Shown here in pieces: positions 34,808 through 43,234 of a DNA stretch of 64,000 nt (the stretch's first letter is position 1; each line of letters begins with the position of its first letter). This stretch comes from Parapedobacter tibetensis. GTDB taxonomy: Bacteria > Bacteroidota > Bacteroidia > Sphingobacteriales > Sphingobacteriaceae. The notes beneath the pieces are model-generated. The model was not told the origin of the DNA and searched no databases. It worked only from the letters and a program-made list of their open reading frames with translations. The position numbers were made by a program, and so were the translations under genes. The stretch lies in the NCBI RefSeq assembly GCF_024704835.1, contig NZ_JAMXBE010000008.1, positions 62,001-126,000 on the forward strand, given 5' to 3'.

Positions 34808-36175
34808 ATGCAAAAAATCAAGGAATATGTGGAAACGAACCAACAGCGTTTCTTAGACGAGTTGTTTGAGTTGCTCCGGTTTCCATCAGTAAGCGCTGAT
34901 CCTAAATACAAGGCCGATGTGCAGAACGCTGCAGAATACGTTGCCTTGAAATTACGGGATGCAGGTGCAGACCAAGTAGAAATATGCCCCACAGCTGGCC
35001 ATCCCATAGTATATGGTGAAAAAATCATTGACCCCAGAAAGCCTACAGTACTGGTATACGGACACTACGATGTGCAACCGCCCGACCCACTGGAACTGTG
35101 GGAAACGCCGCCATTCGAGCCGACCGTACGTGATGGCAAGATATTCGCCCGCGGTGCCTGCGACGATAAGGGACAGTTTTACATGCATGTAAAAGCTTTT
35201 GAATTGATGCAGGAAACCGGTACACTCGCATGCAATATAAAATTCATGATTGAAGGTGAGGAGGAAGTAGGATCGGATAATTTGGGAGTTTTTGTCAAAG
35301 CCAATAAAGAACGGCTCGCCGCCGATGTGGTGCTTATTTCTGATACGGCAATGATTAGCTTGGATACCCCTTCATTGGAAACTGGCCTCCGTGGACTGTC
35401 ATACCTGGAAGTGGAGGTTTTGGGCCCAAACCGCGACCTGCACTCTGGTGTATATGGCGGAGCCGTGGCCAATCCGGCCACTATCTTAGCCAAGATGATT
35501 GCATCCTTACATGATGATAACAACCGTATCGCCATTCCTGGATTTTACGATGATGTGGTCGAACTTGATGGAACCGAACGGAAAGCGTTGAATGAAGCTC
35601 CGTTTGACGAGGAGGAATACAAACGTGACCTTGGCATCCATGCATTATGGGGTGAAAAAGGCTATACCACCATCGAACGGACAGGTATCCGCCCTACCCT
35701 GGAGGTCAATGGCATTTGGGGGGGCTATATCGGTGAAGGAGCCAAGACGGTATTGCCTGCTAAGGCGAGCGCCAAGATTTCCATGCGTCTGGTGCCTAAT
35801 CAGGATTCAGCGGAAATCACGATGCTGTTTACCAAACATTTTGAACGCATTGCACCCAATTATGTAAGCGTGAAGGTAACCGCGCATCATGGCGGCCAAC
35901 CGGTGGTGACACCTACCGATAGCGTGGCCTACCAAGCTGCTGAAAAGGCTATTGAGGAGGCTTTTGGAAAGAAACCAATTCCTACGCGTGGAGGAGGGAG
36001 CATACCTATCGTTTCGCTATTCGAGGATGAATTGGGATTGAAAACGGTCTTGATGGGCTTCGGTTTGGATAGTGACAATTTACACTCGCCCAATGAGAAA
36101 TACGATATTGCGAACTACCTCAAGGGGATTGAAACCATTCCGTTATTCCATAAATATTTTGCGGAATTGAGTTAA
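34808..36175 (+). CDS. M20 family metallodipeptidase
   Basis: 455 aa. Zinc peptidase of the M20 carnosinase/dipeptidase group. Metal-site motifs: VLVYGHYDVQPPDP (His, Asp), ARGACDDKGQ (bridging Asp), MIEGEEEVGSDN (catalytic Glu pair). The lid/dimerisation domain occupies about residues 200-370. The C-terminal FGLDSDNLHSPNEKYD carries the last His ligand. No signal peptide, so it is probably a cytoplasmic dipeptidase. It ends in a convergent hairpin shared with the aldehyde dehydrogenase gene. Confidence 0.94.
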   Translation: MQKIKEYVETNQQRFLDELFELLRFPSVSADPKYKADVQNAAEYVALKLRDAGADQVEICPTAGHPIVYGEKIIDPRKPTVLVYGHYDVQPPDPLELWETPPFEPTVRDGKIFARGACDDKGQFYMHVKAFELMQETGTLACNIKFMIEGEEEVGSDNLGVFVKANKERLAADVVLISDTAMISLDTPSLETGLRGLSYLEVEVLGPNRDLHSGVYGGAVANPATILAKMIASLHDDNNRIAIPGFYDDVVELDGTERKALNEAPFDEEEYKRDLGIHALWGEKGYTTIERTGIRPTLEVNGIWGGYIGEGAKTVLPAKASAKISMRLVPNQDSAEITMLFTKHFERIAPNYVSVKVTAHHGGQPVVTPTDSVAYQAAEKAIEEAFGKKPIPTRGGGSIPIVSLFEDELGLKTVLMGFGLDSDNLHSPNEKYDIANYLKGIETIPLFHKYFAELS

Positions 36176-36192
36176 GGGTTTAGCAAAGAGGA

Positions 36193-36244
36193 AAACCTCA
36201 TAGGTTTGCACGTAGGCTTCCGCGCCGAACAGCCTATGAGGTTT
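36193..36244. terminator. Bidirectional terminator hairpin
   Basis: A perfect 12-bp stem AAACCTCATAGG (36193-36204) / CCTATGAGGTTT (36233-36244) between the convergent M20 and aldehyde dehydrogenase genes, with A-rich and T-rich flanks. Its 28-base loop (GCACGTAGGCTTCCGCGC core) resembles the structured segment after gltA. Confidence 0.75.
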
Positions 36245-36251
36245 CAAAAAT

Positions 36252-37721
36252 TCACCAAGGCAGTGAAAAGGTCTTGACGTAACTAAAGCATTTCATCGCT
36301 TCAATGACACCTTCCTTGATGCCAAGACCGGAATCTTTGATGCCTCCAAAAGGGGAACTTTCCAAACGGTACCCTGGCATCTCGTTGATATTTACAGTAC
36401 CCGTTTTCAACTCCTTTATGGCTTTCAAGGCCTTTTGCATGTCATTGGTCACCACGCCAGACGACAGCCCATAGCTGGAGGCATTGGCTACCTCGATGGC
36501 ATCGTTAATATCGCTTATGGTGATGATGGGTGCCAGTGGTCCAAACGATTCCTGTACAACCATTGGTGTAGTACGGGGCACGTGGGCCAATATGGTAGGC
36601 TCCATCACCGCATGTTGCCGCCTTCCACCCATTCGTACTTCGGCTCCATCAGATACAGCTTTCTGTACAACTTCTTCGAGATACATGGCGGCCGATTCGT
36701 CGATGACTGTTCCTATCCGGGTCTCCAGATCGAAGGGATCGCCTATACGATACGTTTTGCCTCTTTCTACCATCAACTCTGTAAATCGCTCGATGATCCC
36801 TTCCTGTACCAATAGGCGTTTCACGGAAGTGCAGCGCTGACCGGAATTACGAAAAGCCCCTTCAGCTGCCAGTGTAACGGCAAGCTCCATATCGGCGTCT
36901 TCTAACACGATCAAGGGGTCATTGCCCCCCAGCTCAAGAATCACTTTTTTATATCCAGCGGTATGTGCTATCCTTTTGCCTACTGCCACGCTGCCTGTAA
37001 AAGATACCAATGACACACGGGGGTCGGCCACCAATTGTTCGGCCACTTCTGAAGTAGGACCTACCAACACACTGAGCATGTACCCCGGAAGTCCCGCTTC
37101 ATACAACAGTTCGACCAATCGAATGGCAGTTAACGGTGTTTTCTCCGATGGCTTCAAAATTACAGGTGTGCCGGCTGCTAGGGCAGGCGCCACTTTATGG
37201 ACTACCTGATTCAATGGATGGTTGAATGGCGTGATCGCCACAGCCAAATCTAAAGGTTCACGCGTGGTAAAAATCTTTCGGGCCTTACCATTTGGCGAAA
37301 TATCGCAAGAGAATATCTGTCCATCATCGCGCAGTGTTTCCATCGCTGCAAAGAACAATACATCTCGAGCACGTCCTGTTTCATATAAAGCATCCCGTAT
37401 GCATAAACCCGATTCGGAGGTGATTAGCCTGGCAAACTCATCCTGACGGCTCTCCAGCAATTGACGGGCCTTATCAAGGATTTGGTAACGTTCATACCTG
37501 GAGAGATTCTTGGGGCCTTGCAACGCGCTTTTTATGGCGTCATCAACCAGGGTACGATTGGCCATGGTAACTGTACCCGCCAACTGTTTGTCATAGGGAA
37601 AGAAAACTTCGAGCTGCTCACCGGAATATATAGGCTTCCCAGCCACATAACTATTGAGGTGGACGGGTTTGATGGTTATTGAAGCACTTGGTTTACTAAT
37701 ATTTTGGTCAGTGGAACGCAT
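36252..37721 (-). CDS. phnY: Phosphonoacetaldehyde dehydrogenase (PhnY-type ALDH)
   Basis: 489 aa NAD(P)-dependent aldehyde dehydrogenase. General ALDH residues: Asn167 in TPFNHPLN, Glu263 in ILELGGND, Cys297 in NSGQRCTS. Features seen in PhnY of Sinorhizobium: Arg296 directly before the catalytic Cys, His168 in the FNHPLN motif and an Arg near 117, which bind the phosphonate group in that enzyme. Expected reaction: phosphonoacetaldehyde to phosphonoacetate. It is 24 bases downstream of phnA in the same direction, the pairing known from phosphonate pathways. A generic glyceraldehyde/lactaldehyde-type ALDH is the alternative if the neighbours are ignored. Confidence 0.85.
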   Translation of the reverse strand: MRSTDQNISKPSASITIKPVHLNSYVAGKPIYSGEQLEVFFPYDKQLAGTVTMANRTLVDDAIKSALQGPKNLSRYERYQILDKARQLLESRQDEFARLITSESGLCIRDALYETGRARDVLFFAAMETLRDDGQIFSCDISPNGKARKIFTTREPLDLAVAITPFNHPLNQVVHKVAPALAAGTPVILKPSEKTPLTAIRLVELLYEAGLPGYMLSVLVGPTSEVAEQLVADPRVSLVSFTGSVAVGKRIAHTAGYKKVILELGGNDPLIVLEDADMELAVTLAAEGAFRNSGQRCTSVKRLLVQEGIIERFTELMVERGKTYRIGDPFDLETRIGTVIDESAAMYLEEVVQKAVSDGAEVRMGGRRQHAVMEPTILAHVPRTTPMVVQESFGPLAPIITISDINDAIEVANASSYGLSSGVVTNDMQKALKAIKELKTGTVNINEMPGYRLESSPFGGIKDSGLGIKEGVIEAMKCFSYVKTFSLPW

Positions 37722-37745
37722 ATGGATTGAGCTTATAAATCGTTT

Positions 37746-38990
37746 TTAACAGGTACCGTTTATGGTAAAATCAAATATGTCGAAATTTCGGGGGTCGGTA
37801 CTTGCCTTTATGCTGTAGCGCGCATTGAGGGGATGGGAGATAACCATAGGCACCATTTCTTCATACCGCCCGCCATGTGATCGCAGGCTACCATCCAATG
37901 CACTCAAGTCGTGGTATTCCGGACGGCGCCCAACGACCACATCCCTGGCTGACAACACGACTAAATCACCTGTCCGATCGGCGGGTTGTTCGAGTAACCG
38001 AACAGCGGCTTCCTTGTCATGCACCTCGGTGATACCAGGTTGCAAGACCAGCCAGCTCTTTGCCGCTTCAATTTGACTTTTGTCTTCGATATGTATGACC
38101 GCATAGGAACCCAACGCGCCATGATGTTTTACATAAGGATCTGTAATCGGGCAAATCACACGAAACCCAGCCCCAAATTGTGCCTCCAATATATCTTCAA
38201 GGTACAAAACGTGTGGGGAACCGTCCGCCTTGATTTTAGCATTCATGCCGTGATCAGCAGTGGCACCAACGATGGCTCCTAACGACACCAGTTTACCGAG
38301 CTCGGTATCAATGGCTTCATAAAAAGCCAACGATTCTTCTGTTTCCGGCGCATAGGTGTGCTGCATGTAATCGGTAAGGGAAAGGTATAAGAAATCGGCC
38401 AATCCGTTTTCGATCAAGGCTACACCTGCCCGCAACACAAACAGGCTGGCTTCCCCACTATAAATGGCTGGAATTGGATGCCCTACCAATTCTTCCACAC
38501 CGTCGATGCCGTGTGTCTCCTTCTTTGCCAAACCAGCTTTTTCAGCCGAAAAAGCAATGCCATTGAGTTGATATGACAAAATATCCCGCAACTTTTCCTT
38601 TGCCGTGACCACACCTACCTTGCGCCCTGCATTGGCAGCCACAGCCAGGATGGTCCCGGTGCGGAGGTAATCCGAGGAATTCATCATCACTTCTTCGTCT
38701 TTGGTTTCATCATAGAAAAAATTCCCACTGATACCATGTACTGCCGGGGATACGCCTGTCACGATAGATGAATTATTAACATTGGTAAAGGAAGGTAATG
38801 CCCCACGCACCATCCCTTTGTATCCATATTGTGCCATCTTCTTGAGATTAGGCATTCGATCATGAGCTATGGTGATGTCTAAGTACTCGTCAGCGGATCC
38901 ATCGATGCAAATGACGACGATAGGTAAGGCTTTCGGCGCATACAACCGATTATTTATTTGAAAAGATTGGGTAGATATCGTGTTCAACAT
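37746..38990 (-). CDS. phnA: Phosphonoacetate hydrolase (PhnA-type, alkaline phosphatase superfamily)
   Basis: 414 aa. Splits the C-P bond of phosphonoacetate to acetate and phosphate using two zinc ions. The full catalytic set can be placed: Asp30 (VICIDGS), nucleophile Thr69 (PSFTNVNN), Asp207 and His211 (LTDYMQHTYAP), Asp246 and His247 (ATADHGMN), His372 (LRSHGGR); spacing agrees closely with the Sinorhizobium enzyme as I remember it. The SFTNxNN nucleophile motif separates PhnA from ordinary nucleotide pyrophosphatases. No signal peptide, so it is cytoplasmic. Followed by the PhnY-type dehydrogenase. It has a promoter of its own and upstream direct repeats. Confidence 0.92.
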   Translation of the reverse strand: MLNTISTQSFQINNRLYAPKALPIVVICIDGSADEYLDITIAHDRMPNLKKMAQYGYKGMVRGALPSFTNVNNSSIVTGVSPAVHGISGNFFYDETKDEEVMMNSSDYLRTGTILAVAANAGRKVGVVTAKEKLRDILSYQLNGIAFSAEKAGLAKKETHGIDGVEELVGHPIPAIYSGEASLFVLRAGVALIENGLADFLYLSLTDYMQHTYAPETEESLAFYEAIDTELGKLVSLGAIVGATADHGMNAKIKADGSPHVLYLEDILEAQFGAGFRVICPITDPYVKHHGALGSYAVIHIEDKSQIEAAKSWLVLQPGITEVHDKEAAVRLLEQPADRTGDLVVLSARDVVVGRRPEYHDLSALDGSLRSHGGRYEEMVPMVISHPLNARYSIKASTDPRNFDIFDFTINGTC

Positions 38991-39021
38991 AAGATTAAGT
39001 ATTGCGTTATAACGAATTATA

Positions 39022-39081
39022 CAAATTTAAGTATTCAGGCGAAAGTTTACAAATATTAAATATATTTTTACAAATACTAAA
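39022..39081 (-). promoter_or_regulatory. phnA promoter with upstream direct repeats
   Basis: On the minus strand TAAATTTG (39022-39029) is a -7 element 31 bases before the phnA ATG. Upstream of it are two direct repeats, TTTACAAATATTAAA (39046-39060) and TTTACAAATACTAAA (39067-39081) in plus-strand reading, 14 of 15 identical and 21 bases (two helical turns) apart, the expected layout for a dimeric activator. Confidence 0.55.
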
Positions 39082-39138
39082 ACAAAACAACATCAAAAAT
39101 CCCTTGATGACGGCTTCTATGCGGCAACCATCCTTCAG

Positions 39139-40374
39139 TTAACTTGGTTTGTATTTGTAAACAAATGAAATCGAAATAGCGGACATCAAACAAATAACGG
39201 CGACCACAGCAAAAATGGAGGAGGTGCTGCCGCTCCAATCGATGACCCGGCCAAGAAAAGGCTCGCCAAGGCCTGCAAACAGATAAGCTGTCATATTCAT
39301 CACACCAATTCCTGTTCCGGTATTGCGTTTACCAAGCAATTCTGGACTTAATGGCCAAAAATTGGCTTGGGGCCCATAAACAAAAAAACCGGCTAAAAAC
39401 ATTAACACACCTCCTACTAGGATGTCTTCAACGGGTACCATATACATTAACAAGGCAAGCCCTGCACTCATGCCCATCCCAAAGCGAATGGAAGCCACCC
39501 GGTTGTGCTTGAATATGGTATCGGAAATAATCCCAAAGGTGAGTGCCCCAAAAGCCATTCCGACAGGCATGAGAAAGGTAACCCACAGGTATTGGGGATT
39601 AGCTTTCCAATTGCTACCCAAATAATGCACGGGCACCCATAATAGCAATCCGTAACGGGCCATGCTTTGGAAACCGATGGCCAAACATGCAATTAAAAAA
39701 TTGCGATTGGCCCATACGGCCCCATACCTTGCTTTCCAATCATGACCGTTTTTTCCTTGATGACCAGAATCACCATCTGGATCGGGGAAGCCAACATCGG
39801 ATGGTTTATTGCGGGCAACAAAATAGAAGACAATGGAAGCGACCAAAAGAAAGGTCACGGGTATACGGAATAACATACGCCATTCCATATCCTGTTGCAG
39901 GAGATAAATGGAAAGCAGGTAAGTGACAGCCGAGGAACTGCCTGCGGCCATGGTGTAAAAGCCAAACGCTTTACCTCTTTCTGCTCCACCCCACCAATTG
40001 GTGATCAGCCGGCTTCCGGGCGCCCAAGCCATGGATTGGAAATAACCATTCATAGCCCAAAGCACGGAAATAGCCAAGGCAGATTGGGCATAACTGATGG
40101 CGAAGTTGGTAGCTACGGATAGGATGGCCCCTAGCGGAATCATGGTTCGTGGACTGAACCGATCGGCAAGATTACCGTTGATAAATTGACCTAAGCCGTA
40201 GCCAATCAACATGGAAAAGCTAATCCAGCCGATCATGGTATACGAAATATCCAGATCTGCAGCCATCCCCTGCGCTGCCCAACCAAAATTGTGCCGTCCG
40301 GTATAAAAAAATAGGTAACAAAACATGGTGATGAGCAACATCCTCCATTGCACTTTCCGAAAGTTCTTTGCCAT
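39139..40374 (-). CDS. GlpT/UhpT-type MFS organophosphate (phosphonate) antiporter
   Basis: 411 aa from the ATG at 40374, twelve membrane segments. It belongs to the organophosphate:phosphate antiporter family: YTGRHNFGWAAQG in helix 1 aligns with the GlpT segment carrying Arg45, and ARYGLLLWVP in helix 7 with the segment carrying Arg269, the two arginines that bind the phosphoryl group. Both are conserved (Arg27, Arg240). So the cargo almost certainly bears a phosphate or phosphonate, exchanged for phosphate. The gene starts one base after the alcohol dehydrogenase stop. In this cluster it is the likely phosphonate importer; glycerol-3-phosphate is the alternative. Confidence 0.88.
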   Translation of the reverse strand: MAKNFRKVQWRMLLITMFCYLFFYTGRHNFGWAAQGMAADLDISYTMIGWISFSMLIGYGLGQFINGNLADRFSPRTMIPLGAILSVATNFAISYAQSALAISVLWAMNGYFQSMAWAPGSRLITNWWGGAERGKAFGFYTMAAGSSSAVTYLLSIYLLQQDMEWRMLFRIPVTFLLVASIVFYFVARNKPSDVGFPDPDGDSGHQGKNGHDWKARYGAVWANRNFLIACLAIGFQSMARYGLLLWVPVHYLGSNWKANPQYLWVTFLMPVGMAFGALTFGIISDTIFKHNRVASIRFGMGMSAGLALLMYMVPVEDILVGGVLMFLAGFFVYGPQANFWPLSPELLGKRNTGTGIGVMNMTAYLFAGLGEPFLGRVIDWSGSTSSIFAVVAVICLMSAISISFVYKYKPS

Positions 40375-40375
40375 C

Positions 40376-41455
40376 TTATTCACCTATTTTGATACCCACC
40401 CGCAGGGGCTTGTTGTCCAACGCATAATCAAAGGCTTGTTGCGCCTCCGACAGGGGAAACTCTTTTTCGACGATCCCATCGAATGGATAGTTGTTAAAAT
40501 TCCGCAGTAAGAAATTCAATGCGTGCTGGAGGTCATCGTAGTTATAATTATGCAGGCCTTTTATGGTAACCAGCCTCCGTATTATACTTTCGGCATCGAC
40601 CTGCAGTTTCCGGGCATTGAATACGGCACCCACCCATATGGCTATTCCGCCGGTGGATAACGTGTCCAATCCCATCTCCATGGCATCCGGTGACCCGCTC
40701 ATGTCAAACACTACATCAATGGTCTTCTGCATGGCATTGCCCTCATCCGCTTGGAGGTTGATTAGCCGATCTACTCCGAATTGTATCGATCGCTGCAGGC
40801 GGACCTCGCTGATATCCGCTGCTGCTACAGAAGAAGCACCGGCGTCCTTACACATCGCCGCGCAAACCATACCCAGCAGCCCCATTCCCGTAATCAATAC
40901 CTTTTTGTCTCGCAGGCTACCCGCCAAACGCAGCGCTCCTGCCACGGTGGCAACGGCACAGTTGATGGTAGCAGCGACAGGTAGTGGTAGTTCATCTGGT
41001 ATTCTTAGGATAGCGGTGTAAGGTTTTAAGATACAGTATTCTGCTAGGCCACCATGGAAAATGTCTTCTCCACATAGTTGCGCATGGCCATATTTGAAAA
41101 GCCCATCCCCCTTCTGTGGCATGCCCTGTGTAGCGAGCGTCGACTGTGGATCGGAGGCAAATATTGACCACGTCACGATGTCTCCAGTTCGGAGAGGTTG
41201 CCCGGCATGATCATAGCCACCATGTTGCTCATCGATGGCCACTATACGCCCCACGATTTCATGGCCCAGCACGGAGGGGGTTTTCTCCTGCCGTACCCCG
41301 CAAAACGTATGTAGGTCGCTCCCACAAAGTGTCGTATACAGATTCTCGACCAGCACTTCGCCAGCCTGCAACGCCGGAACAGTGTACGATCGGATTTCCA
41401 GCGGCTGACCCGTAGCGGTAAAAACGGCGATTTTTCCAATAAGGTTTGTATTCAT
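40376..41455 (-). CDS. Zinc-dependent MDR alcohol dehydrogenase linked to phosphonate catabolism
   Basis: 359 aa medium-chain dehydrogenase. Catalytic zinc ligands Cys44 (TLCGSDLH), His65 and Glu66 (LGHEIVG) and Cys166 (TINCAVATV); NAD fold from ITGMGLLGMVCAAMCKDAG with the acidic VAAADIS end of beta-2, favouring NAD. LFKYGHAQ, GGLAEYCILKPYTAI and PVAATINCAVATVAGALRLAG resemble the HpnZ/TIGR03366 group that recurs in phosphonate loci. The structural-zinc lobe (residues ~98-120) has no cysteine, unlike most members. A plausible substrate is 2-hydroxyethylphosphonate, giving phosphonoacetaldehyde for PhnY. Alternative: threonine or sorbitol-type dehydrogenase. Confidence 0.82.
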   Translation of the reverse strand: MNTNLIGKIAVFTATGQPLEIRSYTVPALQAGEVLVENLYTTLCGSDLHTFCGVRQEKTPSVLGHEIVGRIVAIDEQHGGYDHAGQPLRTGDIVTWSIFASDPQSTLATQGMPQKGDGLFKYGHAQLCGEDIFHGGLAEYCILKPYTAILRIPDELPLPVAATINCAVATVAGALRLAGSLRDKKVLITGMGLLGMVCAAMCKDAGASSVAAADISEVRLQRSIQFGVDRLINLQADEGNAMQKTIDVVFDMSGSPDAMEMGLDTLSTGGIAIWVGAVFNARKLQVDAESIIRRLVTIKGLHNYNYDDLQHALNFLLRNFNNYPFDGIVEKEFPLSEAQQAFDYALDNKPLRVGIKIGE

Positions 41456-41479
41456 TTCCTCAGTAATCAGTCTTTTAAG

Positions 41480-43030
41480 TTATCCCTTTGTTGATTTCAA
41501 CATAAAATCTTTGGCAGTCATCGCGAAAGAAGCCGCTTTTTGCTCATTTACTGTCCGGCTATATAGGTCATCGATAAAATAATAATCGGCTGTGAATGAA
41601 TGCTCATCCACCCTCGCAATATAATAGCCATGGCTTTTGATATCGGCAAAAAGTAGGTGCGGATTTATTTCCTTCCGATAGAGTGTCTCCTCCATGGTTT
41701 TCACCTCGTTTGCCGGACGATAATCTTCGTTTTTGGATGTGACACTGGGCGTGAGTAATTCCCAGGCCAGCGGCTTTTCGGTATAGGCTTTGGTGTATTG
41801 CATATGTTCCTTTTCGCGATGCAGGGCAAGGACAAACGATTTATGGTGATCTCCGGTCAGAAAGATCGTGTTTTCTATTTTTTCCTTTTCCAAAAAACCT
41901 ATCAATTTATTCCGTTCATGTGGGTAACCCAACCATTTGTCTTTATATGATGGTAAGCTTTCAGCATCAGGTTTATATCCGGTGATGGGCACCTGATTGC
42001 CGATCAGTTTCCAACGGGCCTGGCTATTCCTAAGGCCATTTTCAAGCCAATTATATTGTTCAGCTCCCAATATTCCTCTCGCGTCATCGTAAAAATTCGG
42101 GGCTTTGGCAGTAAGCTGTTCCGTCCTTGCTGACATCCGTTGGTCCAAAAGGAACAGTTCAAGTTCCTTCCCTATCGTGAGTTTTCGAATGAGATCTTTT
42201 GGGGAGTCGCCACGTACAGGCAACCACTCGAAATAGGCTTGTATACCTGCTTGCTTACGTGCTTCCCAATGGCCTTCCGTCTCCGGCTGATGGTTTTGGG
42301 CTCCATCCGCATAGGAGTCATTGGCAATTTCATGATCGTCCCATACCAAACAAAAAGGCTTTGAAGCGTGCAATAGTTGCAGATCTGGGTCGGTATGGTA
42401 TTGTGCATATCGCCTCCGATAATCATCCAGCGTGACAATCTCGTGGCCGGGTTCATGGGTACGATCGGCCAAGTCGTTGCTGTATCTTCCCGCCTCGTAT
42501 TCATAAATATAATCTCCTAAGTGAAGCACCATGTCTACTTCGTCCTTTTCGGCAAGTGTACGGAATGCGCTGAAATAACCAGCTTCCCAGTTGTTACATG
42601 CCACTACTGCGATGTGAAACGCACCACCATTAAGGGAGGTAGGCAATGTTTTCGTGGCACCTATGCTAGACGCTTCACCTTGATACTGGAAACGGTAGTA
42701 ATACTGGGTACCAGACTGCAATCCGGTCACATCCACTTTGACGGTATAGTCTCGCTCCGGCGAGGTATTATAGGTGCCACGCTGTACCACCTGCTGAAAC
42801 CGCTCATCGGTCGCAATCTCCCATTGTACTGTTGTATCAGGAATATTATCCGTCGTTATCCTTGTCCATATAATCACGCTGTCCTGCAGGGGATCGCCCG
42901 AAGCCACGCCGTGCTTGAAGACTGTTGCGCTTTTCGCTTTGACGCCAATTTTCGATAATAGTGCCTGTCCAATCAATGCGAGCAGGCTTGCGAGAAACTG
43001 TTTCCTGGTTAATAATAGAAATCTTCTCAT
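41480..43030 (-). CDS. phoD: PhoD family alkaline phosphatase/phosphodiesterase, exported
   Basis: 516 aa. N-terminal signal with a Tat-like TRKQFLAS (Arg-Lys in place of Arg-Arg) before a hydrophobic stretch, then a fibronectin-like domain (residues ~35-130: FKHGVASGDPLQDSVIIWTR), then the PhoD metallophosphatase domain. Metal ligands are visible in VACNNW (Cys145, Asn147), HLGDYIYEYE (Asp173, Tyr176), VWDDHEIAND and FLTGDHHKSF. PhoD enzymes release phosphate from mono- and diesters outside the cytoplasm, often with Ca and Fe. It heads the block that continues into the dehydrogenase, antiporter, phnA and phnY genes, so it may free phosphonate from esters before import. Confidence 0.92.
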   Translation of the reverse strand: MRRFLLLTRKQFLASLLALIGQALLSKIGVKAKSATVFKHGVASGDPLQDSVIIWTRITTDNIPDTTVQWEIATDERFQQVVQRGTYNTSPERDYTVKVDVTGLQSGTQYYYRFQYQGEASSIGATKTLPTSLNGGAFHIAVVACNNWEAGYFSAFRTLAEKDEVDMVLHLGDYIYEYEAGRYSNDLADRTHEPGHEIVTLDDYRRRYAQYHTDPDLQLLHASKPFCLVWDDHEIANDSYADGAQNHQPETEGHWEARKQAGIQAYFEWLPVRGDSPKDLIRKLTIGKELELFLLDQRMSARTEQLTAKAPNFYDDARGILGAEQYNWLENGLRNSQARWKLIGNQVPITGYKPDAESLPSYKDKWLGYPHERNKLIGFLEKEKIENTIFLTGDHHKSFVLALHREKEHMQYTKAYTEKPLAWELLTPSVTSKNEDYRPANEVKTMEETLYRKEINPHLLFADIKSHGYYIARVDEHSFTADYYFIDDLYSRTVNEQKAASFAMTAKDFMLKSTKG

Positions 43031-43054
43031 TTCTTCTAGAATTGGTTAACATAA

Positions 43055-43104
43055 TTGTTTAGCATTATTAAACAAATATAGATACCGCGTTTTGTAATAT
43101 CAAA
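43055..43104 (-). promoter_or_regulatory. phoD-cluster promoter with operator palindrome
   Basis: Minus-strand TTTG (43101-43104), 20-base spacer, TATATTTG (43073-43080): a full consensus promoter, about 43 bases before the phoD ATG. Overlapping its downstream edge is TTGTTTA-N7-TAAACAA (43055-43075), a perfect inverted repeat, well placed for repression by the XRE-cupin protein encoded just upstream. Confidence 0.7.
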
Positions 43105-43180
43105 CTTTTTTCTATTATTTATAAGCCAACAAATTGTCAAAGGCATGTTAACCTATATTTTGGTAGACGTCACCAAAAAA

Positions 43181-43196
43181 TAGTTTACTTAAACTA
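43181..43196. promoter_or_regulatory. Second palindrome upstream of phoD
   Basis: TAGTTTA-CT-TAAACTA, a perfect inverted repeat between the regulator gene and the phoD promoter. It shares GTTTA/TAAAC half-sites with the palindrome at 43055-43075 but with a 2-base spacer instead of 7. Could be a second regulator site. Confidence 0.45.
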
Positions 43197-43234
43197 TACT
43201 TTTTGAAAAGAAAAATCAGGAGAAATAATAGGCT

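Noticed and set aside
39139-40374. Reading the MFS gene as a glycerol-3-phosphate transporter with a generic carbon-source cluster
   Set aside because: Not excluded, but the flanking PhnA and PhnY-type enzymes make a phosphonate cargo more likely.
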